This document shows, one piece after another, positions 8,906-16,584 of a DNA stretch of 64,000 nucleotides. Made by a program: the position numbers and the translations under genes. The first letter of the stretch is position 1. Every line of letters begins with the position of its first letter. Below the pieces are notes generated by a model. It saw only the letters and a list, made by a program, of their open reading frames with translations. It was not told the DNA's origin and did not search any database. The DNA is from Natrinema sp046097095 (lineage in GTDB: Archaea; Halobacteriota; Halobacteria; Halobacteriales; Natrialbaceae). The stretch is from the NCBI RefSeq assembly GCF_046097095.1, contig NZ_CP175700.1, positions 1-64,000 on the forward strand, written 5' to 3'.

Positions 8906-9799
8906 CTACTGTGTTGCTTCAGGTTCCGGCCCGTATCGAGGAGTTCCGCATACTTGGCACTCCCACATCGGCTGCCCGGCCCACTCATCGTCAGGCACGT
9001 CTTCGTATTCGTTGAATCGATGCTCGGTCTTCCGGTTGCACTCCCGACACTCGAGGTGATCTTTGTTCGGGCGCTCATGTCGCGGGCTCCCGGTACTGGC
9101 GTCGGTGACGGATCGCTGGAGTGCAATCGCCGGCACCAACCAGATATCGTCGTCTGCGTCCTCACGAAGGGCCGCAAGACGAGTCTTGTCGCAAACACTG
9201 CTCCCGGTTTCGTCGTAGAAGAACGTCGCGCGCTCGATGTCGTGACGAGACTGCGTCGTGTCTGTCCACGTCGTCCGCTCACGAGCCGCCGTGAGCAGCT
9301 GCTCACCGCTCTCTGACGTGACCCGTGCCGCGGAGGGAAGTGCGGGCCACCGGTCGGCAAGCTGCGCTGCAGGTTCCTCGTCGAGATTGTAGATGAGATG
9401 GCAGTCGTCGACCGCAGGATCGGAATCACCCTTCGCAAGGAGGTTGGTTGCAGCAGCCCCCTTCGCGACGGCCCCGTAGAACGTCCGCGACTCGACGAGC
9501 ATTTGGACGATATGGAGGATATCACACTCCGAATCAGGGGTGTCCTGGTCATCGGTGGCTGCATTGAGGTGATTCACGAGACAGAACCGGCACTTCGTTT
9601 GTCCAGTGGGGATCGATGTCCCGCAGGAGGTACACTCGGCCGCGGTTGCTGTCGTGTCGTCTGGATAGCCTGCGTCGACTCCACCCGCTCGTTGACGTCG
9701 GGGCTCTCCGTCGCCACTACTGGAGAGTTTCTCGTCGGGGATCTGCGTCGCTTCGCCGAGCGGCCGGAGTTCTTCGAAATCAGAGTAACGCCCGGTCAT
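8906..9799 (-). CDS. Zinc-finger protein with N- and C-terminal zinc ribbons
   Basis: The 297-residue protein has an N-terminal zinc ribbon of the form CTSC followed by CRFC (about residues 55-75), then an alpha-rich region that may contain a regulatory or nucleic-acid-binding fold, and a C-terminal ribbon CREC followed by CQVC (about 255-290). Start ATG 9799 (MTGRYSDFEELRPLGE) is preferred; a second ATG lies seven codons upstream. A TTTAAAA box at 9834-9840 is placed for a transcript beginning close to this start. Proteins with this two-ribbon layout are common in haloarchaeal accessory regions but have no established function. Confidence 0.75.
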   Translation of the reverse strand: MTGRYSDFEELRPLGEATQIPDEKLSSSGDGEPRRQRAGGVDAGYPDDTTATAAECTSCGTSIPTGQTKCRFCLVNHLNAATDDQDTPDSECDILHIVQMLVESRTFYGAVAKGAAATNLLAKGDSDPAVDDCHLIYNLDEEPAAQLADRWPALPSAARVTSESGEQLLTAARERTTWTDTTQSRHDIERATFFYDETGSSVCDKTRLAALREDADDDIWLVPAIALQRSVTDASTGSPRHERPNKDHLECRECNRKTEHRFNEYEDVPDDEWAGQPMWECQVCGTPRYGPEPEATQ

Positions 9800-9896
9800 A
9801 GAGTAATCTGGTAGTAACATTGCCCGTCTTCACTTTTAAACGATGGTCCGATATTCAGTTCCGCTACAGCTACGGAACTATAGGAGAGGACCGCTT

Positions 9897-10823
9897 TTAC
9901 ACAGCCAGTTCGTCTAGCGCGTCTCGATGCGTTCGGACGGTTACCGGAGAGACGTTCGCGGCCTCCGCGACATCCGACTGGGTGAGACACCAGCCGTCTT
10001 CGTGCCCCGCCTTATACAGACAGGCCGCAGCGAACCCGGACGGGCGGACACCCGTCGTGACCGCCTTCGATTCCGACTCTTCCGCCAAGTTTCGCGCCCG
10101 CTGCCGGATCTGATCGGGGACATCGAGTTCTGACGCGAGCCGTGGGACGAAGGCACTGGGCGTGACGGGCTGGGCCGGGAGTCCAAGTTCAGTATTCAGC
10201 GTCTTGTATGCGTTCGTCACGCGCGATTGCTCGACGCGCGCCGGGTCGGTGACGTCGTCGAGCGTTCGCGAGAGTCCGTTACACCGACAAGCACCGTAGA
10301 CGCTCGCAGTGGCCATCGCTTCGATCGACCGACCGGGCAGGAGACCCTCGTTCTGGGTGCTCCGGAAGAGCTGGCACGCCTGGTCACGAATCGTCTCGGA
10401 CAGTTCAAGTGCGCTCACGATCCGGCGGACCTCACCGAGGCCGTGAGCGAGGTTGCGTTCAGATTTCGATTGAAATCGACCGCGTTTCTGCTCCCGTCGC
10501 ATCCGGGCGACCTGCTGGCGCTTCCGCCCGGAGAGTGTGCTCCCATTCGCGTCAGTCCCACGGCCGATCTCGGTCGACAGGCCCCGGTCGTGCCGCGCCG
10601 CCGTGAGCGGCGCACCCGTTCGTTCACGCTCGTCCTCGTCGAACGTTCGCCACTCTGGCCCGTGGTCGATGCGCTGCTCGTCGATAACGAGGCCACAGTC
10701 CTCGCAGATAGTCTCGACCGCGTTGGTGGTGACCCGACCGCTACACTCGGGGCACTGGTTCGATTCAGTTTCGGTCTGGACGTCTTCGTCGAACGTCGTC
10801 GCATAGATGTCTCTGGTTGCCAT
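9897..10823 (-). CDS. tfb: Transcription initiation factor IIB (TFB)
   Basis: The 308-residue protein is a typical archaeal TFB. The N-terminal zinc ribbon has C24, C27, C40 and C43 (CPEC and CEDC), followed by the B-reader/B-linker region with GPEWRTFDEDE. Two cyclin folds follow: about 110-200, with GEVRRIVSALELSETIRDQA, and about 215-305, ending in the recognition helix SDVAEAANVSPVTVRTHRDAL. ATG 10823 (MATRDIYATTFDED) was chosen over one 17 codons upstream, which would run into the hairpin leader. TFB recruits RNA polymerase to TBP-TATA complexes. Haloarchaea carry several TFBs for alternative gene sets, and one on an accessory element may favour its own promoters. Confidence 0.95.
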   Translation of the reverse strand: MATRDIYATTFDEDVQTETESNQCPECSGRVTTNAVETICEDCGLVIDEQRIDHGPEWRTFDEDERERTGAPLTAARHDRGLSTEIGRGTDANGSTLSGRKRQQVARMRREQKRGRFQSKSERNLAHGLGEVRRIVSALELSETIRDQACQLFRSTQNEGLLPGRSIEAMATASVYGACRCNGLSRTLDDVTDPARVEQSRVTNAYKTLNTELGLPAQPVTPSAFVPRLASELDVPDQIRQRARNLAEESESKAVTTGVRPSGFAAACLYKAGHEDGWCLTQSDVAEAANVSPVTVRTHRDALDELAV

Positions 10824-10866
10824 GAATACGCACGAGGGGATCACGCGGATCGCGCCTCTCGGAGCG

Positions 10867-10885
10867 CCCCTCACCCACTACGGGG
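10867..10885 (-). promoter_or_regulatory. Structured leader motif, copy B, with TATA-like box
   Basis: On the minus strand TTTATTTG (10886-10893) is followed at once by arm CCCC, loop GTAGT, arm GGG, TGA, arm GGGG. This is the same plan as copy A but 43 bases from the ATG of tfb. TTTATTTG followed by CCCC also occurs at 55597-55620. Confidence 0.5.
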
Positions 10886-11093
10886 CAAATAAACACCCAG
10901 CGGAGCGGCGACGAGCCGGTCTCCTGCTGTGGCGAAAGCCCGGCAGCGGTCTCGTAAGTGGAGCGAACGAGACCTCGTCGGACGCAGTCCGACGGCGCAA
11001 CGGCGCTGCAAGCGCCGTGAGCAGCCCGGACCGTGGAGGTGGTGGGAGGTGGCGGTGACTCGTACACACCAGCAAAAAAGGGGCGTCGCCCCG

Positions 11094-11237
11094 GCTATTC
11101 CCACCAGCGGCCGCGCTCCGAGAATTCGATACGACTCCAGGCTGTCACGGCTATCGAGCACCGTCTCTTGTACCAGTTTTTCTTCGCTGTCCAGGCCCTC
11201 CCTATGGACCCTTGCCGCACCACGGTTTGCCGAACTT
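11094..11237 (-). pseudogene. 3' remnant of an RPA/OB-fold DNA-binding protein gene
   Basis: Reading leftwards from about 11237 to the TAG at 11094-11096 gives about 47 codons ending KKNWYKRRCSIAVTAWSRIEF and then SERGRWWE. These match, in frame, the last 47 residues of the protein encoded at 12611-13471 (KKNWYQGRCSIAITGWSRIEF, then PERGRWWEE). The upstream part of the gene is missing. The downstream GC-rich sequence with an A-rich stretch (about 11065-11090) also resembles the flank of the intact gene, so the duplication extended past the stop. Confidence 0.8.
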
Positions 11238-11250
11238 AATGATCACCCAG

Positions 11251-11260
11251 TTTATATATA
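11251..11260 (+). promoter_or_regulatory. TATA box for the lipoprotein gene
   Basis: TTTATATATA lies 23-32 bases before the ATG at 11283. That is the spacing expected for an archaeal leaderless transcript starting at or near the ATG, and it helps decide that start. Confidence 0.7.
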
Positions 11261-11282
11261 ACTCATCCGCGAGTTGACGACC

Positions 11283-11741
11283 ATGAACCGGCGCAGATTC
11301 TTGTCGACCTTGAGTGGTCTGCTCTTCCTCCCTCTCGCGGGTTGTTCGTCGGACTCAAAAAGTACGGAGACTACGACTAGTACGCCTACGTCTACCCCTA
11401 CGCCTACCCCAACACCTTCTCCCCAGCTGACGAGCGTGAACGCATCCGAAGTGATGGTTCCCGAGAAATTGAACCCGCTCACTGTTACTATCCATTATGC
11501 CCATTTAGTCACTGACAAGAGTTATTCCATTGAATTCATCACAGAATCTGACGGTGGCACTAAATCGATTTCCCGCCCAATCAAGCGGCAGTATGGTTTT
11601 TATCCAGGGTTAACGGGATTCCGTGCGGATGCGCCCGAGGGCACCTCCACAGAGGGTACGATTCTATCGTACACTGCTATGCTCAAGGAAGAGGGTGTAG
11701 AGGTGGACTCATCCGGGGGCATCGTAGCCTCCTACGAGTAA
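11283..11741 (+). CDS. Predicted Tat-exported lipoprotein, 152 aa
   Basis: The N-terminus MNRRRFLSTLSGLLFLPLAGC is a Tat-like signal (RRRFL) ending in a lipobox LAGC, with the lipidated Cys at about residue 21. A Thr/Pro-rich linker with TPTPTPTPS (about 29-45) follows, then a small beta-rich domain of about 100 residues. The protein should be anchored on the outer face of the membrane. The start at 11283 is supported by the TATA box; a TTG three codons upstream is less likely. The Thr/Pro linker is a typical haloarchaeal O-glycosylated spacer. Function unknown. Confidence 0.8.
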   Translation: MNRRRFLSTLSGLLFLPLAGCSSDSKSTETTTSTPTSTPTPTPTPSPQLTSVNASEVMVPEKLNPLTVTIHYAHLVTDKSYSIEFITESDGGTKSISRPIKRQYGFYPGLTGFRADAPEGTSTEGTILSYTAMLKEEGVEVDSSGGIVASYE

Positions 11742-11831
11742 TAATCGGTCTGTGTGACTCATTGGGGCTGGAAGCGAGGGAACAGCCCTTCTCAGCAATA
11801 GATATTTGGTTGTTTCTGATAATATCACCGT

Positions 11832-12482
11832 ATGCAGGTCACAGGGGATATAGCAGTAAAATTTCAGGACTGGTTTACTAGACTTTTCGCCCGCCTGTAT
11901 CACGGCCCGATAGAATCGGTCGGCACTTTCAACGGAGATTCATCGGAGGATGATGTCTACTGGTTCTCCAGTGACTCAGCTGCGTTTGGACAGACAACGC
12001 CTGTCGGTACGATTATCCTGAACAGGAAACGGATGGAGAATCTGTCTGACGAAGCTGCAGAACTCGTCTACCGACACGAGCGGGGACATCTTGACCGTCT
12101 ACCTGTGTTCAGAGGATTGTTCTATGGGATGGTTTTCAACGGTGTGTTGGGGATTTACTACCTGCTGAAGAGCCTTGGTTACTCACTCTTGATTCCCTTT
12201 GGAGTCCCGGTAGAGCCAGTTGCCCTGCTTGCCGGAGTCTCCTTGGTGATGGTGCTTACTTTTGTGCTGACGGTTCGGGTTGAAGAATTGGCTGCTGATC
12301 TCCACGCGCTTCGGGAGTACGGCGAGCAAGAGTTCCTCGATGCGTACGATGAGATCTCTGAGGAGGGTAGTGACTCGATGCACAACCAGATAGTAACCGC
12401 GCTACTGTATCCCAGATTGAATAATGTCGTCCGAGTCCATCGGTTCTTAAATTGGGCGAAGAGCCTGTCAACCAGGGTTTAG
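11832..12482 (+). CDS. Membrane zinc metalloprotease, M48-like
   Basis: The 216-residue protein carries the zinc motif HERGH at residues 82-86 (the HExxH signature) and a third-ligand candidate E152 in RVEELAADLHAL. Two hydrophobic stretches (about 93-118 and 123-148) lie between them, as in M48 (HtpX/Ste24-type) proteases. The domain is short, with no long C-terminal extension. It would cleave membrane or membrane-proximal proteins. It follows the lipoprotein gene by 90 bases on the same strand, so the two may act at the same surface, but no shared promoter is proved. Confidence 0.8.
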   Translation: MQVTGDIAVKFQDWFTRLFARLYHGPIESVGTFNGDSSEDDVYWFSSDSAAFGQTTPVGTIILNRKRMENLSDEAAELVYRHERGHLDRLPVFRGLFYGMVFNGVLGIYYLLKSLGYSLLIPFGVPVEPVALLAGVSLVMVLTFVLTVRVEELAADLHALREYGEQEFLDAYDEISEEGSDSMHNQIVTALLYPRLNNVVRVHRFLNWAKSLSTRV

Positions 12483-12610
12483 AGAATTCTGCGGCGAAGT
12501 TCTCAAGGTCGTGGCTGCGCGCGCAGCGAAGCGAGCACGGAGCGGAGGGTGGGGTGGCGGGGTCTGGGTCTGGTCCGGCACACAACAAAAAAGAGGTCCG
12601 CACTAGCCAG

Positions 12611-13471
12611 CTATTCTTCCCACCAGCGGCCGCGCTCTGGGAATTCGATGCGACTCCAGCCCGTGATAGCGATGCTGCAACGACCCTGGTACCAGTTCTT
12701 CTTAACCGCTCTGAACCTGACCGTCTGCCCTTCTCGAACCACCGTTTTCCCGCTCTTCTCCCAGACCGTGAACTTCGTTCGCCCGCTTTCGTCTTCTATC
12801 AGCCCGACTTGTTGGATGTTCGACGCCGAAGGAGTCCAGAGCTCGGTGATTTCGCCTTCGACCGTCACCTCCCCAACCGGCACGTCCGGCACATCCGCGA
12901 TGGGCACGATTGCGCCCGGCGCCGCCTTCAGCTCTTCGAGCGTCTCCAACACCGCCGACGTCACGTCCTGGCCACGTTGCAACTTCTCGGCCAACTGCTT
13001 CGCGACGACCGCCCGCGACCAGCCGCCATCAACGCGCTCACTGATCCGCATCGCCTGCTTGTTGACCGCCGCGAGTTCCTCTTGCGCGAGTGTCTCCCGA
13101 GGATCCACGTCGGTCTCGGGTTCGTCCCGTCCACACTGCTCGACGACGACCTCCCGCGTCCGCTTCGCCCGACCGTCCTGCCTACCGAGTTCCGCCTGAG
13201 CACTGATGCGCTCCAGCTCAGCTTCCCGCGCCTGGATGCGCTCTTCCTGTTCGAGGGTCTTCCCGAACATGTGATCCGGACCGTCCTCGACCCGCGCGTC
13301 CGGATGGTTGGAATCGACCTTCGCCTGTACTTCCATGTCGACTGTCGCCCGGAACTCCGGGGTCTCATCGACGACCTCGAAGCCATCCTCGTCGACTGCC
13401 GCTTCGTCGTGTTTCTCGAATGCCTGTTCATCGACCGAAACTACTTCACTGGAGACGTTCTTACTTGACAT
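12611..13471 (-). CDS. RPA-like OB-fold DNA-binding protein
   Basis: The 286-residue protein has an acidic, Glu-rich N-terminal 150 residues with a helical, possibly coiled-coil part (EQEERIQAREAELERISAQ), a helical region with SRAVVAKQLAEKLQ, and a C-terminal OB-fold (about 195-286) with VPVGEVTVEGEITELW, then SGRTKFTVWEKSGKTVV, ending GRWWEE. The OB fold resembles the archaeal RPA/SSB family, so single-stranded DNA binding is likely. ATG 13471 (MSSKNVSSEV) was chosen over one 28 codons upstream. A truncated relative lies at 11094-11237, and a long GC-rich inverted repeat lies 90 bases upstream. Confidence 0.85.
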   Translation of the reverse strand: MSSKNVSSEVVSVDEQAFEKHDEAAVDEDGFEVVDETPEFRATVDMEVQAKVDSNHPDARVEDGPDHMFGKTLEQEERIQAREAELERISAQAELGRQDGRAKRTREVVVEQCGRDEPETDVDPRETLAQEELAAVNKQAMRISERVDGGWSRAVVAKQLAEKLQRGQDVTSAVLETLEELKAAPGAIVPIADVPDVPVGEVTVEGEITELWTPSASNIQQVGLIEDESGRTKFTVWEKSGKTVVREGQTVRFRAVKKNWYQGRCSIAITGWSRIEFPERGRWWEE

Positions 13472-13560
13472 TGCAGAACCTCGAAGGCGCTCACTCGGCG
13501 TCTTCTTCCGACACCACGACTCTCCAGCCGTGGCTGTCCACAACGACCTACTCATCCATC

Positions 13561-13616
13561 GCGCGCTCTCGCTCGCGCCTTCGCGAGCGCCCTACCGGGC
13601 GCGAGCGAGAGCGCGC
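13561..13616. repeat. 19-bp perfect inverted repeat, 18-base spacer
   Basis: The left arm 13561-13579 and right arm 13598-13616 are perfect reverse complements over 19 bases (GCGCGCTCTCGCTCGCGCC and its complement). The arms are extremely GC-rich. The repeat begins 90 bases upstream of the OB-fold gene's ATG. It could be a cruciform-forming site, an operator or a replication-related structure. Confidence 0.75.
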
Positions 13617-13687
13617 CTCCATGAGGTGGCCCCAACCAGCACCGCGCGCCGACCCGCCCGGAGCGAGCGGCCAGCGGAGTAAGCGTG

Positions 13688-13854
13688 GGGGGTGAGCAGC
13701 CACGCCGCGCAACCCCTCGCGCTTACCCGCTGGCGCCGAGGGCACATGCACTTTAGCCCGGAACGGGCGCGGGCGGTGCGGAGAGCGCCCGCATGCCCGG
13801 AATGGTCGGTCGCGAGCGACGCGGAGGGCGGCAGCGGCGCGCGGGGCGGGCCGT
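13688..13854. repeat. 167-bp direct repeat, left copy
   Basis: This matches 19080-19246 without gaps, with six mismatches in 167 bases (about 96%). The two copies are in the same orientation with 5.2 kb between them. It contains no terminal inverted repeats and no coding frame I can support, so it is not an ordinary insertion sequence. Confidence 0.9.
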
Positions 13855-14356
13855 TACGTACACACAATGATGAGACGTGTCTCAGTACGCCTGCGTCCCA
13901 GGCCCGCTACCCACGGTGTAGTCCACAGGAATTAGAGGAAATCGTGCGCTGAATACACAGCGCGTATCCTGTAGATGTCTTCTCGATGGATTTGCTGTTT
14001 GGGAGTTGTACGTATATATCGACATCAGGGCGGGATGGGGCGATCATACGGTGTGTTCAAGATAGTCCTACCGATAGGCAGCCCTACAAGAGTGTCATAC
14101 AACTCTTCACAAGGTATTTTCATACAGTAGAGAGTGAAATGACTGGTCGGTAAACTGCATAGTTGCCAATCTGGTGCGGTCAAACGTACGCCGAGCGAAG
14201 CGAGGCGTTTCACCGCCGGAGCCGTCGAAGATGGCGGAGACGGTTTTTTCACCCGTGGTTTTGCCGCGAGTGGTGCCCGCAGAGAGCGCAGCGACCGGGG
14301 ACACCCGAGCGAGAAAAAGAGGGTCTATAACTCTTCTATGATACCCTGAGATCTGG

Positions 14357-14454
14357 ATGGCTGTACTGGACGATCTCTCGGGGTTCAAGTTCGAGGACGT
14401 GTTCCGCAACCTCGGCTACGAGGACGTCCGCTAGGCCGAACGAACGGCCGACGG
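14357..14454 (+). pseudogene. N-terminal remnant of an Mrr-type restriction endonuclease
   Basis: The frame from ATG 14357 reads MAVLDDLSGFKFEDVFRN, then LGYEDVR and a TAG, and in the same frame continues AERTAD before losing identity at about 14454. This resembles the N-terminus of haloarchaeal Mrr-like restriction endonucleases, where a Gln normally stands at the stop position and a few more residues follow FEFED. I infer a nonsense change (CAG to TAG), a short in-frame deletion and loss of the rest of the gene. The family match is from memory of those N-termini. Confidence 0.55.
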
Positions 14455-14459
14455 CCGTT

Positions 14460-15551
14460 TTACTCACCCTCGTCGCCGACCTCCTCGCTCTCCCCGCTCT
14501 TCGCTTCGGTGTCGCCCCAGTCGAGGTCGCGGGACCGGTCGGTCTCCCGGAGGATGAACGGCCCGATGGAGAGGGTGCGCTTCGTCACGGTGACGATGCG
14601 AAGAATGTAGGATAACAGGAACGCGAACGGTAGCAGAGAGACGGCCACGCCCGCGCTCACCACCACGACGAGCGTGCGCACGCCGAACACGGTCCCCGGG
14701 AACAGCGCCGGTTCGAGGTAGACGACGCCCGCGACCGCCGTGAGGAGCGCTGGGATGGACGCGTACAGCATCGTCCGGGAGAGATCGATAAGCGCCCACT
14801 GGAAGTACAGCGTCTTGAAGTGTTCGCGCGCCGGTCCGAACAGTTCGAGCGCGTTGATGAGTTCGTCGAACGCGTGGTGCGCTTCCTCGGTGAGCACGTC
14901 CTCGTTCTCCGCGCGGATGCGGCGTGCCGCGTACAACTTCCACGAGTAGTTGAAGTTCAGCGCGGAGAACACCACGTCGAACTCGCCGAACTGGGAGCCT
15001 TCGAGATTGCTCTGGACGGCGTCCGCGTTCCGCTTCACGTTCTCTGTGAACGCGACCACCTGGTCGTTCAGGGTGTCGTCGTCGATGTCCGCGATGGCGT
15101 CCTGGAGGGCGTCCGTGTGGCGCTTCGTAAGTTTCACGATCGACCGGAGGAACGCTGAGGGCTGGGCGGGACTCACGGGCTCCTCGATGACGTCCTCGAC
15201 GTCTTTCCGGAACGCCATCGCGCCCTCCATGCGTTCGCGCTGGTCCCCGACCGGCCCCAGTTCCTGAGAGAGTACGAGCTGACTGAGCGCGAGCACGAGC
15301 GTGACGCCGGTAATGATGGATGTGAGCAGTCCCTGGAATAGCGTCTCGATAGGGTCCGCCTGGCTGAACAGCGCCGGCGTCCCGATCGGATGGAGTTGTC
15401 CGATGATGGCGAGCGCGAGGAACACGCCGCCCGAGATCCCGGCGGCGACCAGCCACCGGTTCGCGTTCAACAGCAGCCAGAACTTCCGATTGTTCTCCGG
15501 TACGCGCTCCCGCATCGTGTCGCTCGGGCGACTCCCCTCACTGTCGCTCAT
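14460..15551 (-). CDS. Four-helix integral membrane protein of unknown function
   Basis: The 363-residue protein has two hydrophobic segments near the N-terminus (about 30-52 and 75-98, including SIITGVTLVLALSQLVLS), a long soluble helical region of about 150 residues with regularly spaced charges, and two more segments (about 255-275 and 290-315). A charged tail of about 45 residues follows. ATG 15551 (MSDSEGSRPSDT) was preferred over one 21 codons upstream, which runs into the transposase remnant. The layout suggests a membrane-anchored helical cytoplasmic domain. No family could be named. Confidence 0.72.
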   Translation of the reverse strand: MSDSEGSRPSDTMRERVPENNRKFWLLLNANRWLVAAGISGGVFLALAIIGQLHPIGTPALFSQADPIETLFQGLLTSIITGVTLVLALSQLVLSQELGPVGDQRERMEGAMAFRKDVEDVIEEPVSPAQPSAFLRSIVKLTKRHTDALQDAIADIDDDTLNDQVVAFTENVKRNADAVQSNLEGSQFGEFDVVFSALNFNYSWKLYAARRIRAENEDVLTEEAHHAFDELINALELFGPAREHFKTLYFQWALIDLSRTMLYASIPALLTAVAGVVYLEPALFPGTVFGVRTLVVVVSAGVAVSLLPFAFLLSYILRIVTVTKRTLSIGPFILRETDRSRDLDWGDTEAKSGESEEVGDEGE

Positions 15552-15567
15552 ACGAGCCGTCTTCCGC

Positions 15568-15789
15568 TCACAATTGTAAATGCTTGAGGACGCCATAGCA
15601 GTGGAGAAAGCCACGCATCAAATTTGGTGGTTCGTGCTCTCGTGTTCGCCCCGTCTCCGCCGGGGCGAACACGTCGAAATCTTCGAGAACCCCGAAGGAG
15701 AGATGCTCAAACAACGCTAACGTTTCGGTCTCCACGACATTGAAGAACGACTTTACCGAAGGATCATCTTGCAGAGTCGCTGCACTCAT
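15568..15789 (-). pseudogene. N-terminal fragment of an IS5-like (ISH-type) transposase
   Basis: From ATG 15789 the frame reads SFFNVVETETLALFEHLSF, then FDVFAPAETGRTREHEPP, then LMRGFLHCY, which is the start of a common haloarchaeal IS5-type transposase. Similarity ends at about 15595 and the last eight codons are unrelated. The DDE catalytic domain is absent, so the element cannot transpose. The remnant lies 17 bases upstream of the membrane protein's start, where the original insertion may now supply its promoter region. Confidence 0.75.
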
Positions 15790-15882
15790 TCTACCTTAGC
15801 GTTCACCCTGCTCTTTGGTGTGGTAACTGTTCTATGACACCTCAGCCCTACTGTTATCCGCCTGGCTCTCCTACCGCGGCAT

Positions 15883-16215
15883 ATGGCAGATGATAAACAG
15901 GGCCGAGATGAGCAAGCGGATGACGAAAAACGTCGCCAGCGAGAGTGGATGCAAGAGGAGGCACGTACCCGATCCGATGAGGAAGAGCCGATGCGCGTCG
16001 ACCCTAGTGAGCGGCTTGGTGATCTTGATGAAGCGCTCAAATCGCACGACTATCCAGCCACGACAACTGAGTTGGTCGAGGCCTATAGCGAGTATGAACT
16101 TGAAACTCAGGGCGGCAAGAAATCCCTGGAGGACGTACTCTCTGCAACTGATGACCAAATATACGACTCAGCCGAGGACGTTCACAGACGGATACTGGGG
16201 CTCATAGGGCGATAG
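15883..16215 (+). CDS. DUF5789 family protein
   Basis: The 110-residue protein starts at ATG 15883 (MADDKQGRDEQADDEK). The N-terminal 40 residues are highly charged. The C-terminal 65 contain the family pattern LDEALKSHDYPATTTELVEAY, a short ETQGG turn, and YDSAEDVHRRILGLI. DUF5789 proteins are small, widespread in Halobacteria, and of unknown function. The length is usual for the family. The preceding transposase remnant is divergent. Confidence 0.85.
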   Translation: MADDKQGRDEQADDEKRRQREWMQEEARTRSDEEEPMRVDPSERLGDLDEALKSHDYPATTTELVEAYSEYELETQGGKKSLEDVLSATDDQIYDSAEDVHRRILGLIGR

Positions 16216-16584
16216 CACAACGGCTCAACACACTCATCTCGCAAATTGGACCGCCTGTGCTGAGATACACTTCATCTATAGGTACCTCTCTGCTGAATCC
16301 ACTCTCTACTCTCTGTATGCAGCAAACTCCCGAGAATATGACTGAATGTAGTGAGACTATTCAGAGCCGTTCGGGTATGAGCTGTTGAAGGCTTCAACAG
16401 AGCTGTTGGCCTCACTGAGAGCGAAGTCCGTGGCATGGTTGCGGTCGTGTATGACGGCCACCGGGTTCACGGGAGAGTGGCGAAAGTACGGCCGGATATC
16501 CAATAATCATATCAGTACGACTGCTATATCCTATAAATACGACCCCCATAGCTACCGAATGAGTGGATATCTGAAACCCGAACT
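16216..16584. other. 369-base intergenic region with palindrome and TATA box
   Basis: No gene is supported. A 19-bp perfect palindrome, CTGTTGAAGGCTTCAACAG, lies at 16382-16400. Its half, CTGTTGAA, resembles ends of IS5-type haloarchaeal elements, so two abutting or mirrored IS ends are possible. A TATA box TATAAATA at 16532-16539 lies about 46 bases before the transporter's ATG, implying a leader of about 20 bases. Confidence 0.5.

Larger units (their letters stand above)
13472..14356. other. 885-base gene-poor region
   Basis: No open frame here has haloarchaeal protein character. It contains a long inverted repeat (13561-13616) and one copy of the 167-bp repeat (13688-13854), then about 500 bases of lower GC content with no recognisable motif except short palindromes such as GAGACGTGTCTC at about 13873. 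Confidence 0.6.

Noticed and set aside
10227..10892. Plus-strand 221-residue frame
   Set aside because: It is the complement of tfb, Arg- and Pro-rich, and lacks any haloarchaeal protein character.
12549..13199. Plus-strand frames opposite the OB-fold gene
   Set aside because: They are shadows: basic, Ser/Thr-rich, and no start context; the minus-strand frame has a recognisable OB-fold.
14464..15456. Minus-strand 330-residue frame
   Set aside because: It is an alternative frame of the membrane protein gene, extremely Arg-rich, as expected for a shadow of a GC-rich gene.
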